Shown: positions 35,741 to 48,281 of the stretch, piece after piece
How positions within the stretch are numbered: the stretch's first letter is position 1
How the letters are laid out: each line of letters begins with the position of its first letter
Assembly: GCF_002878395.1 (NCBI RefSeq)
Contig: NW_025856414.1
Coordinates: 22,667 to 86,666, forward strand
DNA: 64,000 bases
Direction: 5' to 3'
From: Capsicum annuum
Lineage: Eukaryota > Streptophyta > Magnoliopsida > Solanales > Solanaceae
Position numbers and translations under genes: made by a program
Notes under the pieces: generated by a model
Seen by the model: only the letters and a program-made list of their open reading frames with translations
What the model was told of the DNA's origin: nothing
Databases searched by the model: none

Positions 35741-37983
35741 TGTAACACCCCGGATCTGGTACCCGGAATGCTACACAGTGCTCATGACCCCGAAGGACTA
35801 CAAGCTAACCCATGACTGATATATGTACCTATATACTGCATAATATACTGTATGATTGCAAAAACATGAACCAAAAAGCCATAATCTTCAAGACTGTAAC
35901 ATAACTAATAAAGATATAACATTTGAATGGGGTATGAAATACCCAAAACAAAACTGAAATAACATGATAGTCTAGAAAGCCTCTAACTGACTGAACGGTT
36001 TGAATAAAGATTTGATGGGACATGTCCCCAACTAACTCCAACTAATAAATAAATTGATGAGATAATAAAGTAAATATCATGTCCTCGAAAGATAAGGACT
36101 CGCTTCTAGCTCTGACTGCTAAGACCGGAATCTACTGATACTCTGAGCTCGTGTCTCTAAACCTATGGTATAAAACACCATAGTAAAAATGCGTTAGTAC
36201 TTTGAATGTACTGGTATGCATGTAAGGTAGGCTGAATGCATGGGGTTCATATGTATGAACAATACTGGCTAACTGGCTATTATGAACATGAGATTACATG
36301 CATGCATACATAGTAACTATAACTGAAATCATGATAACATGAATTTTACTGATGACTAACATAATTGGTGACTGATTCAGATGACTGATATAACTGGTAA
36401 CATAGGTGACTATATCTGACAGTCCTGAATCTGATGGAACTATTTGAGTTTCATACTGTATCTGAGTTGACTGTATCTGACAGTCCTGATTTTGTAACAT
36501 AAAACTGTGAGTAGTAGTTATATAACCGAAATGCCCCTAATATGCCATTATGGCTGAGTTGGGGTCCAATCTATAACCATAATTAGAAGGGTTTCAATAT
36601 CGCGCCACTGGTAAGAACAAGCTATGGGTGACCCTCATTTGATAGTGTCCCCAAAAGAGAATGGTGGGAGGCCTTATTTAACAGTGCTTATCCACCTCAT
36701 CAACCCTCATTCGGCAGTGTTTATGTGTCAATCTATGCTGGATACATAGTTCTGGAATAAAAGGATGATTTATAAGAATCACACCCTCATCTGACAGTGT
36801 GTGTTCCCATCGTTGGGTTCACTTGATGCTAATTTCTACTTCCATCTGAATAGACACTGGACATGATTATCTAATCTGAACATGGACTAAGTTTACTGAA
36901 TTCCGTTAACTGATGGAATACTACTGATATCTGAAACTAACTGAAATCACTAAGACTATTGAATTACTGAGCTTTCTTGAGTCACATGACTGACTGAGTT
37001 CTATGGATCATGGCTTGACTGAGGATATCATGAAAACATGACACTGGCTCTAGACATACAACTAAGTTGTCGGGTACAAGTACCCGTAGGACTCGATGGA
37101 AAGAAACTGACAACGCATGACTTTCTTGAATACATGACCAACATCGCAATCCATAATTCATTTATTGAGGAAATTCATCAAACATGTGATATGCATAAGC
37201 TTGTACATAAATGGGGATTTCATAAGATCATACTAGTTGGGCATTTTTTTCCTTCACATAGCCATTTAATCAAACACGTGGTAGGCATAGTATATGTAGA
37301 CATCATTATATGACAAATAAACATCATGATTCAACTATAAATTCATCAACGAAGGGTTTAATCATAGGTCCACATGAATTTACCTTTATACTGATGAATT
37401 ACACATAAAATTGATCACCCAACATGGATTAGAATTTAATTGGTCATTATCAACATGAACAAAAGCAACCCAACATGAAATTCATAAAGAAATCTATACA
37501 ATTGAACTTTGAAAAGAGATTCTTGGGCTCCATGGATGAAAGGAGTCCATGAATTAATACTATGTATACCTGGGTTGAGTTTCTTAAAGTTCTTGAACTT
37601 GAAGAATTTGAATCTCTTAGTTCTTGAAGAAGATTTGGATTTTGTTCTTGGGAATTAATCTTAGAGAGAAAACCCTAATTTTGATCTTGTGGAAGAATAA
37701 TAAATTTAGGAGCCTTGGTCGGATATTACTAGGTATATAAACGGGTTATCAAATACCAAAAATGTCCCTTTAAAAATGACTAAAAAAATAACTGAACAGA
37801 ACCTGCGATGGCTCATGCGACGGTCTGTTGCTGGATCTACGGTCTGTCGTTTCAACTGTTGTAGGTGGACCAGGATAAGGACTTACTGCCTAAGTAGCAA
37901 TGGTCTGTCGTAAGTTTGACGGTCTGTCAACCTATCCATCACACCTTATCTAGAAGGTTGTCTTACTACCTTGGTTGCGACGG

Positions 37984-40851
37984 TGTAACTCCCCGATTTT
38001 TTGAACCGGAAAACTACATGGTGCTCATGACCCCGAAGGAGCACAAGCTTACCAATAACTGATATCTATACCTGTATACTACATAATATAATAGGATAAT
38101 GTGGAAACATGAACTAAAATTCCATAAGGTTCAATACTGAACAAACATCTGATAACACAATGTCTAAAAATGGTATAACATACCAAAACAAATCTAAAAT
38201 AACTGCCTGACATACTGTAGTCTAAAATCCTCTAAACTGTCTTAATAAGGAGTTGATGGGACATGTACCCAACTAACTCCATCTACTGAAATAAACTGGA
38301 AACTAAAATAGTAATGTAATCATCATGTCCTCGAAAGATGAGGACTCACTTCTAACTCTGACTGCTGAGACTGGAATCTACTGTTGATCTAGAGCTCGTG
38401 CCTCTAAACCTATGGTATAAGACACCATAGCACGAATGTGTCAGTACTTTAAATGTACTGGTATGAAAGTGAGGTAGGCTAAATGCATGGGGTTTATATG
38501 CATGAACAAATATAACTAACTAACTAACATAAATGTGAGAATACATCAATGACTCCATACCTATAACTGAAATTGTATTGGGACTGAATACTATATTACT
38601 GAATACTGAGGGACTGATACTATGTTATTGATACATGGATAACTATGTCTAACAATTTTGATTATGAAGAACTGGTCTGGTTGACTGTATCTGATAGTCC
38701 TGAAGCTGAAGACTGATTACATATGTTCTGATAACTGATAACATGAGTGACTGTGTCTGACAGTCCTGAATCTGATGGAACTAGCTGAGTTCCATACTGT
38801 ATCTGAGTAACTAAATCTGAGATCAGTCCTATTTAGTGGGGGATCTCTGAGTATACTGATAATAAAGAAGATTTGACTTAGTCTGAGACCAGTCCTACCT
38901 AGCGGATGATCCTTGAATCTGATTATGCTTCTACTGATTGACCATAGTTAAGATCATTCCTATCTAATGGATGATCTCGTAGTCTATTTATAATGAAAAG
39001 GATTGATTGTATCTGACAGTTCTAAATCAGTATTACTGAGCTGAATTAACTATATCTGACAATCCTAATTTCTATAACTGAAATTGTGGGATGTATTCAT
39101 CTAACCGACATGCCCCATACTAAGCTAACTGGGGTCCAACCTGTAACCCCAGCTGAAAAGGTGTCAGTACCACGCCACTGGTAAAGACAACTATTGTGGA
39201 GTTAGTCCTAATCTAGTTTGTGACCCCTAGGATCAGTCTTATACATTTAAATATGCTAACGGATGATCCCTGAGTATGTCAGTCCTATCTAATGGGTGAC
39301 ATCTCGTACCTATGTTGGATATGTTGTTCTGGAACTTAGGGATTGCTTTTAGGGATCTCAGTCCTGTCAAGTGGGTAAGTCCCCATCCCTAGGCTCGCTC
39401 GGTGTTGAATCCTACTCCCATCTGAAAAATACTGAACTGATTAATTGAGCTGAACTGATACTAGTGGTATTGTTTAGCAAAGCTAAACTAAATTTAATGA
39501 GTTTTGAGGACTGACTAAGAATACTGAAGTTACTGAGATTGACTAGGAATACTAAGGTTACTGAGATTACTGAGCTACTGAAATTACTGAGATTTCTAAG
39601 ATTTCCTGAGTCATATGACTGACTGAGTTCTATGGATCATATCTTGACTAAGGAGATCATGAAAACATGACATGGCTCTAGGCACACAGGTAAATGTTCG
39701 GGTACAATTACCCTCAGTACTCGATGAGAAGAAACTGACATAACATGGCTTACTTGAACACATGACCAACAACACAATTCCTAATTCATATATTGAAGCA
39801 CTTCATCAACATGTCATATGCATAAGCTTGTATATACATAGGGATTTTGTGATATCATGCTAGTTGGGCATTGTTCCTTCATCTAGGCATTTAATCATAC
39901 ACATGATAGGCATAGCACATGTAGACACATTATACAACAATCAAATATCATGATTCATATCTAATTTCATCATCCAAGGATTTTAATCCTAGGTTTACAT
40001 GAATCTACATCATTACTAATCGATTACATATGCAATTTATCACCAAACATGGATTAGAATGCAATTAGTCATTATCAACATGAACAAGAGCAATCCAATC
40101 ATGAAATTCATAAAGAAAATCCATAACTTGAATTTAGAAAAGAGATTCTTGGACTTCATAGACGAAAGGAGTTCATGAATGAACACAACGCATACCTTAG
40201 CTTGTGATTCTACGAATATTGACTGAGAGATTCTTAAAATTTCATGGTGAATTCCCTTGGAATTGAACCTTCTATGAAAACCCTAGGGCTTGTTCTTGAG
40301 AGTTTTTGAGAGTAATTGAGTATAAGCTGCTGAATTATGGCCAAATCTCATGTCATAAGGCTTATATAGGGTGGGAAATTGACCCTTTTAACCCTAGGAC
40401 ACGTATTTAATTTCTAAGAAAATTTCTAGATTTTCATCCTTGGTGCGATGCGCCACTATCACACCAAGACACTGGAAAGTGACAAATGGGAAATTGCACG
40501 ATGGCGCGATGCGGAGCTATTGCGTTTCCACCTTGTCTATGACCTAAAAGTTTGGTGCGATGCACCACTATCATGGAGCAACACTAGAAATTGACAATTG
40601 CCATTTGAGCTATCTCCGCAATGCGCTGACGGCTCAGGTGATACACTGTCTCACTAAAAGGCTCTAACTTTTCACCCGAGTGTCGGATTTGGGTGAATTG
40701 GGTATCGATGGAAAGCTTATTCGATTCCCCATATGATAAAAAGTGAAAATCTTGAAAACACCACGTGTACAAAAGTAGATTCATCTTTCAAAGAAAGCTT
40801 CTAACATTCTAAGGAAAACTTTTCAAGCTAGAAAAAGTATGGGGTATTACA
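37984..40851 (-). mobile_element. E4b: solo LTR nested in E4
   Basis: It runs from TGTAACTCCCCG to GGGTATTACA, the same family as E4 (shared CATGGTGCTCATGACCCCGAAGG). The flanks GACGG and AAAGG match only in part, so the target duplication is uncertain. It contains the perfect stem-loop at 38327-38345 and many short CTGATAGTCCT-like internal repeats at 38620-39070. Confidence 0.75.
38327..38345 (-). promoter_or_regulatory. Conserved LTR stem-loop, E4b copy
   Basis: GTCCTC-GAAAGAT-GAGGAC: a perfect 6-bp stem with a 7-base loop. The same structure is found at the same relative place in the other LTRs of the window. Confidence 0.5.
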
Positions 40852-41129
40852 AAAGGTCAAGATGACGGTCCGTCGCTAGGTCGACGGTCCATCAACCTGT
40901 CCGTTGCACCTAGGTGATTCTGGTAGCTCTAAGTAAAACTTCTATAACCTTTTACTCTGATATTGGACTTAGACAAAATTGGTATTGTTGGAAAGATTAT
41001 TCAATTTCCCACATGATAAAAAGTGAAAATCTTAAATATTTCACATGTACAAAGTGGATTCATGTTTCAAATAAATCTTATAACATTCTTGGAACAATTT
41101 CAAGCTAGGAAAAAGTATGGGGTATTACA

Positions 41130-43240
41130 CATTTCTAGCCTTCGTAATTGGATGATCTTATTTTCAATCCTTATGACCTTAGAATGTCAATTTTTAATTT
41201 GATTCATGATCAGAGATGTCAATAGGCCATCTTAGGTGAGTTTTAGAATTTTCAAACTTCTTTTGAGTCACGTTTAGATGACCAAAATAGTAAGCCAATG
41301 CAATCTCAACGCGTCGTATTGGCTATCACATCGACAGTATCGACGCTGCGTGTTGACAATCGTGTTTACACCATCAATGTGATGTGGCACCTACCGCATC
41401 ACTGGGTATTTTTTTCTCATTTAATTATGAATTTCCAAGGGCAATTGGGTCCTTTTCCCCTCATCCAATTCCGCCATAACTCAAAATTCAGCTTTCAAAA
41501 GGGCAAAATACATTCACTCTTTCACAGAATCCTCTCAAGAAATAAACCCTAGTACATCAAGTTCAAGATCAAGTTCCAAGAAACCCCCAATAATCTTTAC
41601 AAATTCAACAATCAAGGTATGTTAGGTGTTCATCCTTGGGTCTCTTTCCACCCTCAGAGTTCAAGAACCCTTTTCAAAACTTAAATTATGATTCCCATGT
41701 TATGAATTGAATTATGCTCATGTTTGTGTTGTTGTATGGGTTTTAAGTTAAGATCTTTTATGAATTCCATGTAATTAAGTATGCATGTGCATTAAATTAT
41801 GGATCTCTCATGTCAAAACCCTTGAATTTGAAAGTTTCATGGTGTAGTTATGATACCTTATGTGGTTAGTTCTCATGTATAGTAATCATGCTTCACAAGT
41901 GTTTGATAAAATGTCCATATGAGTAAATTATGCATGGTAACCTATTGTTGTGTTGGTAAAGTTGTGATATAAGTTTAGCAATTATGCTATGAAGTCTTGG
42001 GGGTATTTATTACCCGAAATCTAGTTGTTTACTTAGTTGCAGTAGTTATAGAATCTTCCCAGTAAAGGTCAAGAATAGTAGTACTCAATCAGTTAACAGA
42101 TCTCAGTGAACTTAATCCAATTCAGTTAGTTAACATGACTAGGGTCAGCTAAGTCAAGCTTAGTACAGTCTAGTGATCAGTGTCTTTCAGTTGGGAGTAG
42201 GATTCAGCACCGAGCAAACCTAGGGATGAGGGCATTTCTTCCAGTTAGGGTTTGACCCTTAGTAGAAATTCCTGAGTTATAGAACTACATATCCAGCGTA
42301 GGGTAAGTCGTCCTCCTACTATACTAGGGTTGACCCAATCATATACATATTCATGAGTCTTCCTACAAGATTAAGGTTGACACAACATTATTAGTATCCT
42401 GTGGCAAGGTGCAACACCCTTCCAATTGGGGTCACAAGTTGGACCCCAAATCAGTCTATATCTGGGTATATCAGTTAGATGAACACTCTCACAGTTATAG
42501 TTCCAGTCTCAGTATCCAGTAAAGAACTCAGACAGTTCTATAGAACCATGGATATTATTTATCAATTACTCATCCATCAGGATTTATTACTCGGTTTTAG
42601 TATAATCTCAAATACACAATGTATACCTACACGCATAGTATTTCATGTTTAGTATATTTAGTAGTTATAGTTTTGGATATACTCTCACCCAGTTACTTCA
42701 TGATGTTCATTCAGTCAGTTATCATCTTATGCATATGAACCCATATATATCAACCTCACCTCTCTTAGTATACTAGTATATTCCATGTACTGATCACATA
42801 CTTTGTTTTTCTCGATGATGTCTACTATCATAGGTTCGGACGCTCGGGTTCCTGGCCGTACTTAGCAGGTTAGGCTATTAGCAGTAGTTATAGTGGTGAG
42901 TCCTCATATTTTGAGGATAGAGTTTATCTATTTTAGTATTTCAGTAGTTATTTCAGTCAAAGTTAGTTGGGGGTTTGTCCCATGAATACCATATTCAGAC
43001 AGTTAGAGGGCCTCAGACTAGCATAGTCAGTTATTCAATTTTCAGATATTATTATGAGTTATACTCAATTATTATTTCAATATTTTAAGAACCTTATGGC
43101 ATTTTTTAGATTTCTTCTATATATATATATTCCAGTATTATATTCAATGCTCACAGCATATACCTATCATAGGTTAGCTTATGGTCCTTTGGGGTTATAA
43201 ACACCGTGTGACGCCCAGGGTATACTTTCAGGGCTTTACA
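41130..43240 (+). repeat. E3 5' LTR, main part
   Basis: It resumes the LTR after E4 and matches 48392-50466 with few differences; long runs near 41690-42250 and 48890-49450 are almost identical. It ends GGGCTTTACA before the primer site. The stem-loop is at 42900-42918 and an AT repeat near 43119-43130. Confidence 0.9.
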
Positions 43241-43244
43241 AACT

Positions 43245-43257
43245 TGGTATCAGAGCC
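43245..43257 (+). other. Primer binding site of E3
   Basis: TGGTATCAGAGCC, the exact tRNA-Met-type primer site, 4 bases after the LTR end. Confidence 0.9.
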
Positions 43258-43462
43258 TAAGGTTTTAAAGAGTCCTAGGGATTCTGAAAGCTACGTCAAG
43301 TAGAGTCTTGTGCATAGTTTTTTAACGCATCACACTTATGGACAAGAGGCTATGAGGCATTTTAGGAAAAGTTCCCTTCTTTCAGTGTTCATATCATGCG
43401 AGTAAATATAAGCCCAAGTTAAAATCTCTGTCTAATCTAACTTTTCCTTTTATTTACAGAAC

Positions 43463-44516
43463 ATGCCTTCCAAAAAGACCAATGAAAGAAGAACTGGGAA
43501 CCAACCAGCACCTCTCCCCATTTAGAAAGATCCCCTAAATGAGCATGTTTATCACACAAAATTTAAAAAAGCTTTCACAACTCTAGCCCATTCAGCGACA
43601 GCTTAGAATGATCGACCAACTATTTTTAGTCTAACCCCATGGCCAATACTGCTTTATCTAGAATTTGGGACTTTACCTGAATGAAACCTTCTTTATATTT
43701 AGGGTCTAAGTCTGAAAAAAGCCCACAGAAATTCCTTGACATAGTGCAGAAAGTAACAGAAATTAGGGGGTAACCGCTAGTGAGAGTGCTGAGTTCGCTA
43801 CCTATCAATTGCAGGATGTGTCTCATACATGGTTTAAGAAATGAAAGGTAGATAGGGGCACAGATGTAGGTCCTATATAATGGGAGAAGTTTGCTACTGC
43901 CTTTTTAGATAGGTTCTTTTTCTTAGATTTGAGGAAATCTAAGGTGTTAGAGTTCATTAATTTGAAGTAGGGAAACATGTGTGAAAGATTATTCTCTTAA
44001 ATTTACTCAGTTAGCCAGGTATGCTCCTTATGTGGTAGCTGATAGCAGGTCTAAGATGAGAAAGTTTATGTCTGGTGTGTCTGATAGTATGATCAAGAAG
44101 TTAGGACCATAATGTTGATTAAGGAGATGGACTTGGCTAGGTTGATGGTCTATTCTTAATAGATTGAGGAACAAAAAACTAACGAGAAAGAGAGGTAAAA
44201 CAAGAGGGCTAGAACAAGTAGCTTTAGTTTTGCTCAGGCAAAGTCAGAAAGTGGTAATCGTCCTCAGTTCTGTCTAAAATATTTAGTCCCACCTCTGTCC
44301 TCAGCTAGTGCTTTGATTCCTAAATTTAAAAATGGTAACAAGGATAGGGCGCCAGGCTCTAAATCTCAGGGTAATATGAACAGTGCCCACAGAAATCTTC
44401 TTTGTCAGAAGTATGGCAGAAATCATCAGGGTGTTTGCAGAGCTGGTAGTGATGTGTCCTTTGGGTATATTAAGCCAGGTCATCAAATCAAAGAGTGTCC
44501 TCAGGTGGGTTCATAA
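43463..44516 (+). pseudogene. E3 gag, broken
   Basis: It starts MPSKKTNERRTGNQP at 43463, then a stop. KDPLNEHVYHTKFKK follows, then fragments of the capsid core in three frames (43620-44170). The zinc region at 44395-44500 reads FCQKYGRNHQGVCRAGSD, then GYIKPGHQIKECP; the middle Cys has become Tyr. Several frameshifts and stops prevent a full product. Relatives make one Gag-Pol polyprotein from this region. Confidence 0.8.
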
Positions 44517-44639
44517 AGTCAGCATAATTATCCCCCAGCTCAGTCCGGTCGCCCATCTCAGCAGGGTGCCACTTCCAGTGCCACCAGTAGGCAACGCCCA
44601 AAAAGGATCTATGTACTACAGTCCCAATAGGATTAGGAA

Positions 44640-45060
44640 AGTTCTCCTTATATGGTAACTGGTATGTTACAAGTTTACCATTTACATGTTTATGCTTTGT
44701 TAGATCCTGGAGCTTCTTTGTCTTTTGTAACTCCTTATATAGCTGTCAACTTTGAAGTCAGTCTCAAAATCCTAATAGAGCCTTTCTCAGTCTCTACCCC
44801 AGTGGGTAAGTCTATTATATCCCAGCGGGTATACAGGAACTTTCTAATTATGAGGTCTCAGAAAGTTACTTCAGCAGACTTAGTAGAGTTAGAAATGATG
44901 AATTTTGATGTCATTCTCAGGATAGATTGGCTCCAATCATGCTATGCCTTAGTTGATTATAGAAACAGTGTTGTTTATTTTTAGTTTTTGAATGAACCTC
45001 TCCTAGAATGGAGAGGTAGTACCACAACGCTTAAGGGCCAACTTATTTCATACCTTGGAG
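44640..45060 (+). pseudogene. E3 aspartic protease
   Basis: The open frame 44652-44984 reads HVYALLDPGASLSFVTPY. This contains the D-P-G-A-S active-site form common in this lineage and is intact here. VNFEVSLKILIEPFS, DLVELEMMNFDVIL and DWLQSCYALVDY follow. This is the best preserved protease in the window. The next frame starts after a stop at 44985. Confidence 0.85.
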
Positions 45061-45099
45061 AGAGAAAAATGATATCCAAGGGTTGTGTCTATCATTTGG

Positions 45100-46030
45100 T
45101 GTGAGTCAAAGACTCTAGATCCAAGAATCCTAATATTGAGTCAGTTTCAGTTGTAAGTGAAATTCCAGATATGTTTCCCGAAGATCTCTTCGGAGTTCCT
45201 CTCAGAAGGGAAATTGACTTCAGAATAGACCTTCTTCCTGATACTCAACCCATTTCTATTTCTCCATACAGAATGGCTCAACCTGAACTTAAAGAATTGA
45301 AAGAATAGTTGAAAGACCTCTTATACAAAGGATTTATCAGGACCAGCATATCTCCTTGGGGTGTACTAGTTCTATTCATGCAAAAGAAAGACGGTTCTCT
45401 TAAAATATGTATAGATTATCGTCAATTGAACAAAGTCACAGTCAAGAATAAGTGCCCACTTCCTAGAATTGATGACTTGTTTGATCAACTTCAGGGTGCC
45501 AGTTACTTTTCTAAGATAGACCTCAGATCCATCTATCATCAGCTCAGAGCCAGAGAATGTGACATTCCAAAAATATCTTTCAAAACCTGATATGGTCACT
45601 TCTAGTTTCTAGGCATATCATTTGGTATTACCAATATCCCAGCAACTTTCATGGACTTATTGAATTGCGTGTCTAAGCAATACTTGGACATGTTCATCAT
45701 AGTCTTCATCAATGACATTCTTGTCTACTCCTGCAATGAAAATAACCATGCAGACTATCTCATAATAGTATTACAGACTCTCAGAGCCCGCCAGTTGTTC
45801 ACTAAATTTAGTAAATGCAAATTTTGGCTAAGGTTAGTAGCTTTCCTTGGTCATATTATTTTCGGTGATGTCATTAGAGTTGATCCTCAAAAGAGAAAAG
45901 TAGTGAGAAACTGTCCTAGACCTATCTCTCCATCAAATTTTAAGAGTTTCTTAGGTTTGGCTGGCTATTACTGATGGTTTGTAGAAGGATTTTCATCTAT
46001 TCCATCCTCCATGTCCAGATTGACTTAGAA
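45100..46030 (+). pseudogene. E3 reverse transcriptase with FIND in place of FIDD
   Basis: The sequence gives [43 protein letters not shown] and [14 protein letters not shown]. After a short frameshift, MFIIVFINDILVYS carries the catalytic motif with Asp to Asn in the first position, which should abolish activity. KFSKCKFWLR and SFLGLAGYY follow. Stops lie at 45307, 45588 and 45973. Confidence 0.85.
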
Positions 46031-46079
46031 AAAAGCTAAATTTCACTGTTTAGATTCTTATAAGAAGAGTTTTCAGGAG

Positions 46080-46660
46080 TTAAAGACTCGACTCACTACA
46101 GCCCAGTTTTGACTTTACCCAACGGTTAAGATGGATTTATTTTATATTGTGATGCTTCTAAAGTTGTCTTGGGGTTTGTTTTGATGCAGAGGGGTAAGGT
46201 TGTGGCCTATGCCTCTAGACAGTTTAAGCCCCATGAAAAGAATCATTCCACCCATGATCTTGAATTAGCAGCTGTTGTGTTTTCCTTAAAGATTTGGAGG
46301 CACTATTTGTATGGTGTACATATTGATATATTCACAAACCACATAATCTTGTAGTATGTATTTTCATAGAAAGACCTGAACTTGCATCAAATGAGGTAGT
46401 TACAGTTGTTGAAAGACTATGACATGAGTATTCTATATCATCCGGGCAAGGGCAATGTAGTGGAAGATACCCTCAGTAGGTTGCATGGTTAGTGTTGCTC
46501 ATGTTGAGGATGATAAGAAGAAGTTAGTTCAGGAAGTTCATCAATTTTCTAGACTATGTGTCCATTTGGTTGATTCAGCTGAGGGAATTATTTGGGTGCA
46601 GAATAGTTTGGAGTTTTCTTTAGTTTTTGAGGTAAAAGAAAAGCAGGCTAGAGATCCCAA
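46080..46660 (+). pseudogene. E3 RNase H domain and linker
   Basis: Recognised from [44 protein letters not shown] (Asp to Asn at the third acidic position) and a decayed VEDTLSRL. The linker VDSAEGIIWVQNSLEFS follows. Stops lie at 46352 and near 46368 and 46395. Confidence 0.8.
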
Positions 46661-47500
46661 TTTAATTAAACTGAAAGAGTTAGTAAGAGACCAAAGAGTA
46701 GAGATTTTCTCCCAAGGGGGAGATGGTGTGTTGCATCGCTAGGGTAGGCTATGTATGCCATGTATGGATGACATGAGACAGTGAATTCTTGCTGAAGCGC
46801 ATAGTACGTGCTACTCTGTTCATCCAGGGGCCACAAATATGTATCACGATCTGTGGGAAATCTATTGGTAGAGTGGGATAAAGAGAGATATTATGGATTT
46901 TATAGCTAAGTACTCTACATTTCAATAGGTTAAGATTGAACATCAGAAGCCTAGCGGGTTTATACAGGAGTTCAGTATTTCCACTTGGAAGTAGGAGAAA
47001 GTGAATATGGATTTCCTGACAGGTTTGCCTAGTACTCATCGATAGCATGATTTGATTTGGGTTATTGTGGATAGTATGACCAAATCAACCTATTTTTTAC
47101 CAGTTTATACTTCTTATTCAGCCGAGGACTATGCCAGGATTTATATCAGAGAGTTGGTTAGATTACATGATGTCCTATTGTCCATTATTTCAGATAAAGG
47201 TACGCAGTTTACCTCTTACTTTTAGAAATCCTTCCAAAGAGTCTTGGTACCCAAGTCCACCTCAGTACAACCTTTTAACCTCAGACAAATGGTCAAGAAA
47301 AAAGGACCATTCAGACTTTAGAAGATATGTTAAGAGTGTATGTAATTGACTTTAAGGGCATTTAGGATGATCACTTACCTTTGATTAAGTTCGTATATAA
47401 TAACAGCTATCATTCTAGTATCCAGATGGCTCCATTTGAGGCTATTTATGAGAGAAGATGTAGATCTCCCATTGGTTGGTTTGAGGTAGGTGAGGCTGCG
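46660..47500 (+). pseudogene. E3 integrase
   Basis: The zinc region near 46790-46940 has YSVHPGATNMYHDL and AKYSTFQ; both Cys of CxxC are lost. The core has LIWVIVDSMTKSTYF (first Asp), LSIISDKGTQFTSY (second Asp), a decayed central part with a frameshift near 47225-47300, and MAPFEAIYERRCRSP. It is non-functional. Confidence 0.8.
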
Positions 47501-47579
47501 GTAGTGGGGCGTAACTTGGTGTTTAATGCCTAAGAGAAAGTACAGTTGATCAGGGAGAGGCATAAGACAGTCTAGAGCC

Positions 47580-48065
47580 GACAGAAATCTTATGTAGATT
47601 TGAGAAGGAAAGATCTTGAATTTGGGATTGGTGATTATGTGTATTTGAAAATCTCTCCCATAAAGGGGGTAAAGATATTTGGTAAGAAAGGGAAGCTTAG
47701 TCCCCGATATATTTGTCCTTGTAGGATTTTGAGTCATTTTGGTAAGGTAGCTTATGAGCTTGAGTTACCTACAGACTTAGCATTAGTGCACCTAGTGCTT
47801 CACATCTCCTTGCTAAAAAAGTACATTGGTGACCCAGCAGTCGTAGTCCCTATAGAGAGTGTAGATGTTTAGAACGTTCTCTCTTATGAGGAAGTCCCAA
47901 TCAAAATCCTTGATCGGAAGATTCACAGACTAAGGAATAAAGAAGTTCATTTGGTCAAAGTTCTTTGGTGAAATCAGTCCATTGAGGGAGCTACTTAGGA
48001 AGTAGAGGCAGACATGCGAACCAAGTATCCTCACCTCTCCTCTACAAACTCAGACTTAGCCTAAG
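47580..48065 (+). pseudogene. E3 integrase C-terminus with chromodomain-like tail
   Basis: The open frame 47600-47872 reads GDYVYLKISPIKGVKIFGKK, GKLSPRYICPCRI and LVLHISLLKKYIGDP. After one stop it continues as NVLSYEEVPIKILDRKIHRL, NKEVHLVKVLW, then (with two Trp to stop changes) EVEADMRTKYPHLSS. The last block is the chromodomain-like end that places the element among Tekay/Del-like chromoviruses. Confidence 0.8.
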
Positions 48066-48281
48066 GTAACACCCTTCCTTAGAGTTACTATATTTCATAC
48101 TCAGTTATAGTTGCATAACATTCTCATATCATTCATGCATTCATGAAATAATTCAGTCATGTGTCATGTCTTCAGAAATCAATCATAATTCAGTTATGTA
48201 TGTTAGTGTAAGTAAAGTTCCTCGGTTCCTCTTAGTTCACTCAATCTCATTTGAGGACGAATGTTCCTAAGGGGGGAATAT
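48066..48281 (+). other. E3 3' untranslated region and polypurine tract
   Basis: A non-coding tail ending TTTGAGGACGAATGTTCC and then AAGGGGGGAATA (48269-48280), the polypurine tract next to the LTR. Confidence 0.8.

Larger units (their letters stand above)
35741..41129 (-). mobile_element. E4: solo LTR with nested solo LTR E4b
   Basis: It starts TGTAACACCCC and ends GGGTATTACA, with a perfect host duplication CATTT at 35736-35740 and 41130-41134. Without E4b it is about 2.5 kb and has no internal region, so it is a solo LTR left after recombination between the two LTRs of a full element. A stem-loop lies near 36083, a perfect GGGACATGTCCC palindrome at 36019-36030, and repeats with GACGGTCYGTC at 37815-37980 and 40862-40905. 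Open frames inside are not genes. Confidence 0.85.

Noticed and set aside
37038..37313. 91-codon open frame in E4
   Set aside because: LTR sequence. The same place in E4b (39690-39960) is not open in this frame.
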